This document shows, in pieces, positions 44,149 to 53,287 of a DNA stretch of 64,000 nt. The stretch is from positions 1-64,000 of the forward strand of contig NZ_JBJURJ010000023.1 in the NCBI RefSeq assembly GCF_046098205.1. Direction: 5' to 3'. This stretch comes from Paenibacillus_AR mesotrionivorans (lineage in GTDB: Bacteria > Bacillota > Bacilli > Paenibacillales > NBRC-103111). Position 1 is the first letter of the stretch, and each line of letters starts with the position of its first letter. A program made the translations under genes and the position numbers. The notes under the pieces are model-generated. The model searched no databases. It was not told where the DNA came from and saw only the letters and a program-made list of their open reading frames with translations.

Positions 44149-44433
44149 CTACAGGCCAAAAGGGCTCAGAATCAGTCCGAGAACGGCTTTAATGCCCTCC
44201 GCCACAAATTCCAGCGCAATCAGCGCCACGATGGGCGAGATATCCAGCATACCGCCGATGGGCGGGATAATTTTGCGGAAGGGCTTCAGATAGGGCTCCA
44301 CCAGCTTGCCCAGCCATTCGCCCACGAAGCTTTCGCGGACGTTGGGAAGCCAGGACATGAAGACGTACGCAATAATCATGAAGTAATAAATCGTCTTGAG
44401 GTAATTAACAATCTCGTCGATCAACATCTTCAC
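44149..44433 (-). CDS. ylmG: YggT-family membrane protein (YlmG)
   Basis: A 94-residue membrane protein with two helices (about 10-30 and 65-85) and the YggT signature LVEPYLKPFRKIIPPIGGMLDISPIVA. The start is uncertain: GTG 44433 or ATG 44427, with GGGGT unusually close. Its role is unclear in bacteria; it is found next to sepF in most Gram-positives. Confidence 0.92.
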   Translation of the reverse strand: MKMLIDEIVNYLKTIYYFMIIAYVFMSWLPNVRESFVGEWLGKLVEPYLKPFRKIIPPIGGMLDISPIVALIALEFVAEGIKAVLGLILSPFGL

Positions 44434-44453
44434 CCCGGTCTGCTAGTATAAAA

Positions 44454-44879
44454 TCATAATTCATCCGCCTCCGCCGAATCGGTTATCGCTCCAAGAATGT
44501 CCACGTTATCCGGCGTACACAGAAAAATATTCGGTCCGACCTTGGTAATCGTCCCATTCAAAGCATAAACGGTTCCGCTGAGGAAGTCCACTATACGGAC
44601 CGCCTGGTCCTGCCGGGCCTTGTGCAGATTCACCACCACAGAGCGCCGGGAGCGCAGATGGTCCGCAATATCCTGGGTATCCTCGTAATTGCGGGGTTCG
44701 CTCATAATCATTCTCAGGTTCTTCTGGGAATGAATACTCACAACATTGCCCTTATTTCTACGGGCTTCGAACGGATTGGTTTCAGGCTCGTCATGCTGCT
44801 CCACCACCTGCTCCCGCTCGATAATCTCCTCTTCCTCCTGCAGGCCGATCAGATTCATAATGCGGTTCATAACGCCCAT
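44454..44879 (-). CDS. sepF: Cell division protein SepF
   Basis: A 141-residue protein with an N-terminal amphipathic helix (MGVMNRIMNLIGLQ), an acidic linker and a compact SepF domain (about 60-135, PRNYEDTQDIADHLRSRRSV, then DFLSGTVYAL). SepF anchors FtsZ to the membrane and shapes the septum. GGAGG is 9 bases upstream. Confidence 0.96.
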   Translation of the reverse strand: MGVMNRIMNLIGLQEEEEIIEREQVVEQHDEPETNPFEARRNKGNVVSIHSQKNLRMIMSEPRNYEDTQDIADHLRSRRSVVVNLHKARQDQAVRIVDFLSGTVYALNGTITKVGPNIFLCTPDNVDILGAITDSAEADEL

Positions 44880-44953
44880 CTTAGCATACCTCCTTATGGC
44901 GTGGTTAATAACAACCCGGCGGTATTGCGCCGGACAGGCTAAGGCCCTTCCCG

Positions 44954-45643
44954 TCAGCTCTGGCTGCCAACCAGAACGGTTCCCAAACGGATATAAGTGG
45001 CCCCCTCTTCAACAGCGGCTTCAAAATCTCCCGACATTCCCATGGAAAGCTCTGTAACGGCATATGGGTAAATCTGTTGTTCATTCAGTTGCTCGCGCAG
45101 CTCACGGAGTCTGCGGAAAACCGGTCTTGCACTGTCCGGTCCGCCCGTGAGGGGTGCCATGGTCATGAGGCCGACTACACGTATGTATGGCAATTCCGCC
45201 AGCTGCCGGGCGAATTCCTCCAAGCCCTCCGGAGCAAGCCCGTGTTTCGTGTCCTCACCCGAGACATTCAATTGGATGAAGCATTTCACCGGCTCCAGTC
45301 CAAGCGCTCCGGCCTTCCGGTTCAATTCCTCCGCCAGGGAAAGCCTGTCCAGGGAATGGATGTAGGCAAACTTGCCGATAACATCCTTCACCTTATTGGT
45401 CTGCAGGCTGCCGATAAAATGCCAAACCGCTCGGTCCCCAATCGCTTCCCACTTGGGCTTCACATCCTGCCAGCGGTTTTCGCCAATGTCCGTAAGTCCC
45501 GCAGCCAGCACCGCCTCCGCTGTTTCCAGGGAGGTATATTTGGTTACGGCAATGACCGTTACCTCCTCCGGCTGTCGGCCGGAACGACGGCATGCCGCTT
45601 CAATCCGGCTGCGTATGGCAGCCAGTCTGCCTTCCATGTCCAT
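44954..45643 (-). CDS. ylmE: YggS-family pyridoxal-phosphate homeostasis protein (YlmE)
   Basis: A 229-residue TIM-barrel protein. The PLP lysine is in VIAVTKYTSLE, with GENRWQD, HFIGSLQTNK and IQLNVSGEDTKHG all conserved. The family balances PLP and amino-acid pools. I chose ATG 45643 since AAGGAG precedes it by 8 bases; the longer frame overlaps ylmD. Confidence 0.93.
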   Translation of the reverse strand: MDMEGRLAAIRSRIEAACRRSGRQPEEVTVIAVTKYTSLETAEAVLAAGLTDIGENRWQDVKPKWEAIGDRAVWHFIGSLQTNKVKDVIGKFAYIHSLDRLSLAEELNRKAGALGLEPVKCFIQLNVSGEDTKHGLAPEGLEEFARQLAELPYIRVVGLMTMAPLTGGPDSARPVFRRLRELREQLNEQQIYPYAVTELSMGMSGDFEAAVEEGATYIRLGTVLVGSQS

Positions 45644-45668
45644 TCCAACGTCTCCTTCAACCACTCTG

Positions 45669-46502
45669 TCAAACCCAACCGATCCATGCAGCCATCCGTC
45701 CGGTCCGCCCGTTTTCCTTCCGGTGGGAGAAAAATTGGGATACGGCACAGCTGGTGCATAACTTAGTCATTTCGATATGTTGCGGCAAAATTCCTGCTTC
45801 TATCATAATTTTCCGGTTTATTTCTTGCAAGTTCAGCATGAATTTCCCCGGATTGACTGGGCTCGGACGAAAAAAGGGCTCCCCCTGAAGGCCGGTTTGG
45901 GCGGTGACGCTGTCCGTAACACGGTCATCCACCTCGTAACAGCAGGCTCCAATGGAGGGACCGATGGCGGCATAAAGCTCCGCCGGGCGGGTGCCGAAGG
46001 TTTGCGCCATGGCTTCTGCGGTAAACCGTGCGATCTGCTGCACCGTCCCCTTCCAGCCGGCATGGGCAAGCCCAACCGCCTGATGGACAGGATCAAGAAA
46101 AAACAAGGGCACACAATCCGCGAACAGGGCGGCCATCATAATGCCCCGCTCTGCGGTAATGAAGGCGTCGGCCTCCGGGAAAGCATCGGCCTGCTCAAGG
46201 GTACCGCGTCCCCTATGGCCCGGCTCCACCGTCTGCACCCGGGCCCCATGAACCTGCTCCCCATACGTCCAGGACCCCAGAGTGGTTCCCAATGCATCTG
46301 CCAGCAGCCTTCGGTTATCCACCACCACAGTCGGCTCGTCGTCCACATGCAGGCCCAGATTAAGGGTGGCATATGGTGCGCTGCCGGTTCCCCCGTTTCT
46401 TCCCGTAAAGCCTGCGGAGAGACCGGGAAACCTGCTCAGCCAGCCGTCCAGCCGGTAGAGCTCCACGCCATTCTCCGCTGTATATTGAACAAAAGGTTCC
46501 AT
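45669..46502 (-). CDS. ylmD: YfiH/YlmD-family multicopper-like purine nucleoside enzyme
   Basis: A 277-residue protein. The zinc-site motifs GEQVHGARV, LFADCVPLFFLDP and HAGWKGTV are intact. Family members were called laccases; later work showed purine nucleoside phosphorylase/adenosine deaminase activity. AGGAGG precedes ATG 46502. It opens the ylmD-ylmE-sepF-ylmG-ylmH run. Confidence 0.93.
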   Translation of the reverse strand: MEPFVQYTAENGVELYRLDGWLSRFPGLSAGFTGRNGGTGSAPYATLNLGLHVDDEPTVVVDNRRLLADALGTTLGSWTYGEQVHGARVQTVEPGHRGRGTLEQADAFPEADAFITAERGIMMAALFADCVPLFFLDPVHQAVGLAHAGWKGTVQQIARFTAEAMAQTFGTRPAELYAAIGPSIGACCYEVDDRVTDSVTAQTGLQGEPFFRPSPVNPGKFMLNLQEINRKIMIEAGILPQHIEMTKLCTSCAVSQFFSHRKENGRTGRMAAWIGWV

Positions 46503-46546
46503 AATTCCTCCTGTAAGCATGCACGTTTCCAACGAATAGCTTAATC

Positions 46547-46552
46547 ATTATA
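46547..46552 (-). promoter_or_regulatory. -10 element upstream of ylmD
   Basis: TATAAT on the minus strand, 45 bp before ylmD. The matching -35 (CTTCAA, 16 bases) is poor. It would let the division genes be transcribed apart from ylmC. Confidence 0.4.
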
Positions 46553-46795
46553 CCACGAACGGGGCAGCTTGAAGCATGGCGTCCTATCCCATCACCGCTA
46601 GAGGCTCCAACTCCGGTTATCATCCCGTCATTCCATGCAGGTGCATCCGCCAACGGCTGCATTCCAAAGTGACGAACTTGATTTTTCATATATAAATAGC
46701 CGCCGGGACTATTCTCTCCGAATTATATGCGAAATTTCATATCCAGCTCCCCCGCGCAGCAAGCCAACAGGGAAGGCGGCAGCATATGCCGACGC

Positions 46796-47119
46796 CTACC
46801 TGTCCCTGTAGTTGGACCGGCCGTAGTCACGGTCCCTTTCCTTGTCCCGGTCTCTGTCGCGCTCCTCCTCATCCCGGTACAGCCGGGTGTCATCCAGCTT
46901 CACCAGAATGACATCCATGCCGATCTTCACAATGTTCCGCCAGGGAATGACCACTTCGGCACCGCTCCCCCAAAAACCGAACAGCTTGCCGGACGCGGGA
47001 ACCACAATAGACTCGATCCGCCCCTGCCGGAGATCCAGCTCCAGGTCATTGACGGAGCCCAGCTTTTTGCCGTCGACAATATTGATGACATCCTTCGATT
47101 GAAAATCGGAAATCTTCAT
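46796..47119 (-). CDS. ylmC: PRC-barrel sporulation protein YlmC/YmxH
   Basis: A 107-residue protein with a PRC-barrel (about 1-75): MKISDFQSKDVINIVDGKKL, then VIPWRNIVKIGMDVILVK. A C-terminal tail alternates Arg and Asp (EERDRDRDKERDRDYGRS), longer than in B. subtilis YlmC. I chose the second ATG (47119) because the family starts at this point and the GGTGGTG site is better spaced. It is the first gene of the ylm cluster after the inserted sugar locus. Confidence 0.88.
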   Translation of the reverse strand: MKISDFQSKDVINIVDGKKLGSVNDLELDLRQGRIESIVVPASGKLFGFWGSGAEVVIPWRNIVKIGMDVILVKLDDTRLYRDEEERDRDRDKERDRDYGRSNYRDR

Positions 47120-47281
47120 GGCCATATCACCACCACTGATCCTTTTTCAAAGTTGTTCTCGCGGGAAGGCCGCAAGGGGCAGGCTATTACCCATTATATG
47201 AGCCGCCCGGGCAAAATGTCCGGTCAGCGTGAATTTTCCTTCGGTGCAGCGGATAAGGCAGCTTGCACATTCATCAGCTTA

Positions 47282-47322
47282 ACAAAACAGCACCCGGCGG
47301 CCGCAAAGCCGAAGGTGCTGTT
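47282..47322 (-). terminator. Terminator of sugar locus 2
   Basis: On the minus strand AACAGCACC pairs with GGTGCTGTT with extra inner pairing, followed by TTGTT, 10 bp past the stop at 47332. Confidence 0.85.
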
Positions 47323-47331
47323 CGTAACCCT

Positions 47332-49782
47332 TTACATATATTGCGTCTTGTTGTCACACGCCTCATACCAGAGCTCGAAGCAGCCGTCGGCGGTCAGGCA
47401 AAGCTCCGTTTCGTCGAACCGGGGTGCCAGTTCCCGGCAATAGGCGGAAAATGCTTCCAAACTGCCATACTCCTCTACCGAGCCGCATTGGCACAGATAA
47501 GCCGCGCGGCGGGCATAAGCCCGCTGCTCGCAGTGGAAGATCCGGTCGTGATGGGCAACCAGCGGCGCGCTGCACCATACCCCCACACAGCCTTTGCCCT
47601 TTTGACCGAACAACCATGAGCCCTGCCGCTCCCACCGGTCCAGCTTCTCCAGCGGGAAAAACAGATGGGTGAACCCGATAGGATGCCGGTCATCGATCAC
47701 ATATACCGCCCCCAAGAGACTGCCCTCCTGCCGGACAGCAGGCATAATCCCGTTGCCGTACCAATAACCCGGCCGCATCCCCCCGTCATCCGAAGCCTCT
47801 CCGGGATGGTTGGCGAAAATCAGCGTCTCCCCGTCCAAGGCCGCCGTCCACATATGCTGCTGATAACCGTAAACGCCCGGCTCGAAACGGGTGGTGCCGT
47901 GGAAGCTTTCATTCAGGGACTTCACGTAAGCGTTGGATTCCATGTCCACTCCCGGCTCCAGCATCACATTCTCCCAGAACCGGGGAGCCTGATCCCTGCG
48001 CGGAGATTGCACAGAGGTCAGCGCATAATCCCGCTTCTTCACCAGCTTCACCCAGGCATTGCCCGTCTGATAAGCCAGTGTCTGAGTCTGCTCCATCAGC
48101 CCTCCCAGCCCTTCCGGAAGCTTGTAGCGGCTGTCCATCATAAAGACCATCCATTCGCTGTTTCCATAAGGCGCCCCGGGATTGGCCAGATGGACCAGCG
48201 CTTGCACCGATTGGGTAAAAGGAAGGATCACCGAGCGGTATACCCGGCCCTGGGGAGCAATCATCGACCCGCGGAAGGTATGCGCCGCAATCTGCTGCAG
48301 CATCAGATTCAAGAGAGCTTCGGCCCGCCGCGCCTCAGGCTCTTCCATGAAGTCTGCCACATTCAGCAGTGCGCCCAAGGTAACGCCCATATAATCCGCG
48401 CTTAGGAATTCCTCGAAGCCGTACTCCTCCACATCCTCCAGCCATTGCCGCACACGGTCCAGGGCGACAGCAGCAACCTCTTCTCCCGATCTGCCGGACC
48501 GGAGGAAACGGCTCCCGGGATAACGCCTTCCCGCCATATAAGCGCATACATAAAACATCAGCGCATGATTCTCGCTCCAGAAGCACATACCGTCCGTGCC
48601 ATCCTCCGTCATCCAGTACCGGTAGGCCAGAACAGCCTCCTCCGCCTCAGGCAGCAATTCTTCCGGCAGAAGAGAAAATTCCATCATTCTCAGCAGCCCG
48701 GCCAGAAAAAAATCCGAGCAATCCTCCCGCCTCCGGATCTGGTCCAGCGCCGTGCGGAGATGCTGCAGGTCGTGAGGCCCCTGGCTCCCCAGCATCCGCC
48801 GGGCCAGAACATAAAACAATCCGAACCGCAGCGGACGGTACTCCTCCTCCAACCCCAAACCCGCCAGCTCCGCATACATACGCCGGGTATGGGCATGCCC
48901 GCTAGTCCCTTCATTAACCAAAATCCCGGGAGACACTGTCTTAGCGGGCCGCTTATGATGGAGCAGCTCTATCCGCCGGAAACGCCGGATTCCTTCAATC
49001 TCTCCGCTGACCACAATCATGGTCCTCTCCGGACGCAATTCCACGGTTTCCGCACCGATTATATTCTCGGATTCCTCCGCAAGCCCATCTCCTTCATAGG
49101 CAAGCCGGATGATGCAGGGCGGCGCCGGAGGAAGCCGGAGTCTCCCCTTATATAGAGAGATCCTCCCAAGCCACCGGTCCAGCTCCATTAATGGGCGGGC
49201 TTCACCGGAATCAGGCAGCTCAAACCGGATTTTGTCCGTATGCGCCAGAAGCTCCACTCCGATGATATTGCGCGTGTCTCGGATGGCCAGATTCTGTACC
49301 CGGAGAATCAGCAGATTGGCTCCGGGCTTCAGCTCCAGCTGCGCCTCCAGCCTGCGGATGGGTTTGTACACGGGCTCCGCCTCGGACACCGCCAGCACAC
49401 CGTTCAGCCAGAGCTCTACAGCGGCATAGGTCCAAACATACACAGGCACCATCAGCTTTTCCTCTGCCTCCAGGACCGCAGCAGCCAAAAACTCCACCCT
49501 GTGGGGCGTCCGCGAAAACATGGGAAGATTGATAAAGCCCCCGGCAGCCTGATGAAGCTCCCAAGGGATGTCCAGCTCGCTGGGCTCCCCCAGCCGGATG
49601 CCGTCACATGGGGCAGGCAGACCGTGCTCCGCCACAATGGAACGCAGATGCTTTTCGTAACGGAGCTGGCTTTTGTCAGCGGCCTCATCCTTCCATTCCG
49701 TTAACCGGGGACCCGAAAGCAGATAATAGGGGATAAACCGGTCTGCTGCATACGAAACGCCTTCATCCTTCCTGGCTGTCAT
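47332..49782 (-). CDS. Large protein of unknown function, possibly carbohydrate-active
   Basis: An 816-residue protein with no signal peptide or membrane helix, so cytoplasmic. The first third is beta-rich (VPVYVWTYAAVELWLNGV). The middle (about 320-560) is helical and contains FWSENHALMFYVCAYMAG, a style of motif seen in (alpha/alpha)6-barrel sugar enzymes. The last third is beta-rich again. This layout recalls polysaccharide lyases and hydrolases, but I do not recognise a family. It is the last gene of sugar locus 2, which favours a role on the imported sugar. GGAGGAG precedes ATG 49782. Confidence 0.8.
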   Translation of the reverse strand: MTARKDEGVSYAADRFIPYYLLSGPRLTEWKDEAADKSQLRYEKHLRSIVAEHGLPAPCDGIRLGEPSELDIPWELHQAAGGFINLPMFSRTPHRVEFLAAAVLEAEEKLMVPVYVWTYAAVELWLNGVLAVSEAEPVYKPIRRLEAQLELKPGANLLILRVQNLAIRDTRNIIGVELLAHTDKIRFELPDSGEARPLMELDRWLGRISLYKGRLRLPPAPPCIIRLAYEGDGLAEESENIIGAETVELRPERTMIVVSGEIEGIRRFRRIELLHHKRPAKTVSPGILVNEGTSGHAHTRRMYAELAGLGLEEEYRPLRFGLFYVLARRMLGSQGPHDLQHLRTALDQIRRREDCSDFFLAGLLRMMEFSLLPEELLPEAEEAVLAYRYWMTEDGTDGMCFWSENHALMFYVCAYMAGRRYPGSRFLRSGRSGEEVAAVALDRVRQWLEDVEEYGFEEFLSADYMGVTLGALLNVADFMEEPEARRAEALLNLMLQQIAAHTFRGSMIAPQGRVYRSVILPFTQSVQALVHLANPGAPYGNSEWMVFMMDSRYKLPEGLGGLMEQTQTLAYQTGNAWVKLVKKRDYALTSVQSPRRDQAPRFWENVMLEPGVDMESNAYVKSLNESFHGTTRFEPGVYGYQQHMWTAALDGETLIFANHPGEASDDGGMRPGYWYGNGIMPAVRQEGSLLGAVYVIDDRHPIGFTHLFFPLEKLDRWERQGSWLFGQKGKGCVGVWCSAPLVAHHDRIFHCEQRAYARRAAYLCQCGSVEEYGSLEAFSAYCRELAPRFDETELCLTADGCFELWYEACDNKTQYM

Positions 49783-49825
49783 GTTCTCCTCCGCCTCTCT
49801 TGTCTCTTAGGTCACTGCTAAAGCG

Positions 49826-51442
49826 TCATTTTTCCTTATCCGCATACGCCTGCTTAAACTCCGACGGAGTGACGCCTGTATGTTTTTTGAACAGCTCGCT
49901 GAAATATTGCCGCCCCTCATACCCGAGAGCCAATGCAATGTCCTGCACCGCCATTCCCTGCGCCAGCATCTCCTTGGCCCGTTCCATCCGCTCCGAAGTC
50001 ACAAACTGGGCCACCGGGTAACCCGTCACCTTCTTGAACAGGTTGGCGAAGTAACTGCCGCTTAAGAATACAAGCCGGGCATAGTCGTTGACGGTGTTAT
50101 TTTCATGCAGATGGTCGCGGATATAAGCAATCACCTGATCCACCACCTGATTGGCCGCATCCGTGTGCTTCTGCTCCATGGCCATACAGCCCATGCTACA
50201 CAGCTCCTTCACCGTTTCCCGCAAATCCTGCAAGGAACAGAGTCCGGCATCCTTCAGCCGGTGGGCCTGCCTCTCAAGAGGCTTCATCTCCACAGGAGTG
50301 AGCTTCTCGGCGAACACGCGGTTCATCAGAAACGCCAGCTCATAATATCTGCCCTTCATCATATCCGGAGGCGGGGCTGTACCATTGACATCGGCGGCGA
50401 AGAGCTCCTCCAGCAGATCCAGAGCCTTGGGCAGATTACCCGACCGCAGCAGGAAAAACAGCTCCTTTTCCTTCTCTGCGGCATACTGGGGGGCCGCTTC
50501 ATCCACCGGCTGCACCTTCCGGTAGCTGTATACGCTGTTGCCGCCGGTATAGAAATTGTAGGACAAGGCCGTTCTGGCCTGGTTATAGGAATAATAAATG
50601 TCGTGAATATGAGACACCGCTTCTCCGATTCCAAGAGAAATGGTGAACTTGGAGTATTTGGCTATATTTTCCCGGCACAGCTCCGCCAGCGCTTCCGTAT
50701 CGGTTGCGGCCGCGGGGTTAATTATTGCTGCAAAACGGTTGGAATGATCCCGGAATATGAAACCCTTGGTGATGCTGCGGATGGTCTCCTCCAGAATGTT
50801 GTGCAGAGTGAAGCGGATCAGCTCCACCTCCTGAACGGGGCTGGAGCTGATACGTTCAGCGAAGCCGTCGATCTCCGCCAGCAGCACGGTAAACCCCTCA
50901 CGCTCCAGCTCAATATTCAGGAAGTCCCACCGTTTGGCCGCCTGCTCTGCCGGAGTCGGATATTGAAGCAGCAGCTGGAAATACTCCTGGCGCAAATAAG
51001 GCATGCTCTCCCGCAGCTTCCGCTCCATCTCGCGGTACTGCTTCGCCTGGCGGGCCTCCTCCTCGATTGCCGCCTTAGCCTTCAGCACAAGCTCCACAAT
51101 CTGCCCGGGGTGGAAGGGCTTGATCACATAATCGAAGGCGCCCAGCCGGACCGCCTGCTGCGCATACTCAAAATCCGTATAGCCGCTGATAAAAATGGTC
51201 TTCATTCCCGGACATACATGCTCCAGTTCCTTCATCATCTGCAGGCCGTCCAGCCGCGGCATGCGGATATCCGTCAGCACAATATGGGGCTTGGTCTGCA
51301 GAATCAGCTCCCGCCCGGCCACACCGTTGCCGGCTGTTCCGGCAACCGTGATACCGTAATCTGACCATGGGATGCCCCGGGAGATGCCCTCCACCACATC
51401 GGGGACGTCGTCAATGATGCACAGTCTGATTTCCTCCGTCAT
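49826..51442 (-). CDS. AraC-type response regulator (YesN)
   Basis: A 538-residue regulator of the usual YesN length. Receiver domain 1-125 with the phospho-acceptor Asp in IVLTDIRMPRLDG and the Lys in YVIKPFHPG. A GGDEF-like degenerate middle region (about 150-300) follows. The C-terminal AraC helix-turn-helix pair (about 440-535) contains VNDYARLVFLSGSYFANLFK and VQDIALALGYEGRQYFSELF. It overlaps the kinase gene by 4 bp and should activate sugar locus 2. Confidence 0.93.
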   Translation of the reverse strand: MTEEIRLCIIDDVPDVVEGISRGIPWSDYGITVAGTAGNGVAGRELILQTKPHIVLTDIRMPRLDGLQMMKELEHVCPGMKTIFISGYTDFEYAQQAVRLGAFDYVIKPFHPGQIVELVLKAKAAIEEEARQAKQYREMERKLRESMPYLRQEYFQLLLQYPTPAEQAAKRWDFLNIELEREGFTVLLAEIDGFAERISSSPVQEVELIRFTLHNILEETIRSITKGFIFRDHSNRFAAIINPAAATDTEALAELCRENIAKYSKFTISLGIGEAVSHIHDIYYSYNQARTALSYNFYTGGNSVYSYRKVQPVDEAAPQYAAEKEKELFFLLRSGNLPKALDLLEELFAADVNGTAPPPDMMKGRYYELAFLMNRVFAEKLTPVEMKPLERQAHRLKDAGLCSLQDLRETVKELCSMGCMAMEQKHTDAANQVVDQVIAYIRDHLHENNTVNDYARLVFLSGSYFANLFKKVTGYPVAQFVTSERMERAKEMLAQGMAVQDIALALGYEGRQYFSELFKKHTGVTPSEFKQAYADKEK

Positions 51443-53205
51443 GCCGATGCCTCGCCTTCAATGGGAATTTTGATTACAGCCCGGGTGGACCGGATAGGTT
51501 CTGGCTCGCTGGTGAAGGACAATTCTGCCGTTTCTCCGTGCAGAAGCTTAATCCGCCCGTACACATTCTTCAGTGCATAGCTCTTTTTTGCCGGCTCCTT
51601 CTGCAGCATGCCTGCCGTGACCGTTTTGACGTCCATGCCTGAGCCGTTATCCTCTATCTCCAGCAGCAGGAAGCCTCCGGAGCGCCTGGCAGTGATCCGG
51701 ATGAAGCCTTCCTCCTCCAGCTCCCGGAAGCCGTGGAGTATGGCGTTCTCCGCCAAGGGCTGGAGAATGATCTTGGCCACCGGAAGCGGGAGAAGGGCTT
51801 CGTCCTCCACCTGGATCTCATATTGAAACAATCCCCTGTAGCATTGCTGCTGCAGGTTCAAATAGTGGCGGACATGCTCCAGCTCCTTCTCCAGTGTGGT
51901 GAGCTCACTGCCTCCGTTCAGCCCCAGCTTAAACAGCAGAGATAGGGAGGTAATCATATCCGTCACCTCCTGGTTGCGGGAGGAAACCGATTTCCAAATT
52001 ATCGCATTTAAGGTGTTGTACAAAAAGTGGGGATCGATCTGGGCCTGCAGCGCCTTAATCTCCATCCTCCGCTTTTCACCCTCCGCCTCCTTCACCTCAT
52101 CAATGAGGGTTTCCAGCTGCTCCAGCATCCGGTTGAACTTATGCCCCACCTGGGTCACTTCGTCGTCGTACTTGCTGTCGAATCGGACATCCAGATTGTT
52201 GTTCTCCACCTGCCGCATCATGCTTTGCAGACGGTGGAGCGGCTTTAAGAGGAACCCGGACATGCCGTTGGCCGCGATCAGAGCTGCCAAGGTGCAGGCC
52301 GCCATAATCAAGAGGGAGGTGGTTTTAATTTTATTCACGTTTTTGAGCAGGGACTGCTGGTCCTGGATGCTGACCAAAACCCAGTCCGCCGCCAGATCGA
52401 GCCTGGCATAGTTGACCAGGTTGGTTCGGCCCTCCGTCTCCAGCTTAAGAAAACCGCGTTCATTTTTTTGGAGGTTATGAAGCAGCTCCGCATCCTCCGG
52501 CAGCCCTTCCCTTTCACCCAAATTCATTACCGGCAAGCCGGTGGTGAGAGACACCAGATAATATCCCTTGGCTCCGCCGGGCAAACCGTCGGCCACCACA
52601 GAACGGAGCACCTCCTCCTTGAGGTTGGCTATCACATACACCCCGCTGACGCTAACATCCGTAATCGGCTTCATCACCAGCGTGATCACCTTCCTCCGGT
52701 CCATAAACAGGGGATCCACATGGCTTTCCACCCATAACACCTGGTTCATGTCCGGGATTCTTGCGCCAATCGCGGTATTTTCCAACCGGACGCTGGGTGT
52801 GCGCAGATCACTGGTGGCGAAAAACTCCCCGACAGGAGTGGAGATAAGCACGGAGGCGATGGACATGTCTGTCAGCTTCATCTGGGCCAGAGGAATCTGC
52901 AGCTCCGTAAGCCGCTGGTAGTAGTAGCCGGGAGAGGCTGCATAAATATCCTTCATAATATTTTTGAAGGGATCGCTAAGCATCATGGAGGAGGTGGACA
53001 CAATGGCGTTCCTCAGCCGTTCATTCAACACCTGGGCCGATTTATTCAGCGTATTCTGGGCGGAAACCGCAGCCTCCTGCTCCGTGGAGCGGTAAGCGAT
53101 CCAGTAGGATACCAGCCCTGTCAGAGCACTGGCCGATACGGCCAGCACCAGAAACGACAAAAGCAGCCTGCGGCGCAGGCTTAGCCGGTAAAAAAATGTG
53201 TTCAT
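51439..53205 (-). CDS. Sensor histidine kinase (YesM)
   Basis: A 588-residue membrane kinase: helix 1 (LLLSFLVLAVSASALTGLVS), dCache-like sensor (about 40-285), helix 2 (about 290-315), HAMP (LHRLQSMMRQVENNNLDVRF), phospho-acceptor His in QIDPHFLYNTLN and the ATPase boxes LAENAILHG and EDNGSGMDV. It pairs with the overlapping YesN regulator. AAAGGAGG precedes ATG 53205. Confidence 0.93.
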   Translation of the reverse strand: MNTFFYRLSLRRRLLLSFLVLAVSASALTGLVSYWIAYRSTEQEAAVSAQNTLNKSAQVLNERLRNAIVSTSSMMLSDPFKNIMKDIYAASPGYYYQRLTELQIPLAQMKLTDMSIASVLISTPVGEFFATSDLRTPSVRLENTAIGARIPDMNQVLWVESHVDPLFMDRRKVITLVMKPITDVSVSGVYVIANLKEEVLRSVVADGLPGGAKGYYLVSLTTGLPVMNLGEREGLPEDAELLHNLQKNERGFLKLETEGRTNLVNYARLDLAADWVLVSIQDQQSLLKNVNKIKTTSLLIMAACTLAALIAANGMSGFLLKPLHRLQSMMRQVENNNLDVRFDSKYDDEVTQVGHKFNRMLEQLETLIDEVKEAEGEKRRMEIKALQAQIDPHFLYNTLNAIIWKSVSSRNQEVTDMITSLSLLFKLGLNGGSELTTLEKELEHVRHYLNLQQQCYRGLFQYEIQVEDEALLPLPVAKIILQPLAENAILHGFRELEEEGFIRITARRSGGFLLLEIEDNGSGMDVKTVTAGMLQKEPAKKSYALKNVYGRIKLLHGETAELSFTSEPEPIRSTRAVIKIPIEGEASA

Positions 53206-53244
53206 AGGCGAAAGCCTCCTTTCCGCAGGCCGGGAATAGAGAAC

Positions 53245-53273
53245 AGACGCGCTGAGGGAGGTTCAACGCGTCT
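53245..53273 (-). promoter_or_regulatory. Intercistronic hairpin between binding protein and kinase
   Basis: On the minus strand AGACGCG pairs with CGCGTCT around a 15-base loop, then GTTCTCT. The same position in sugar locus 1 also carries a hairpin. It may cut or stabilise the mRNA so the binding protein is made in excess. Confidence 0.65.
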
Positions 53274-53287
53274 CTCTTGATGAAAGG

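Noticed and set aside
46360..46689. 109-codon frame overlapping the ylmD start
   Set aside because: No ribosome site, and it covers the ylmD promoter and start in another frame.
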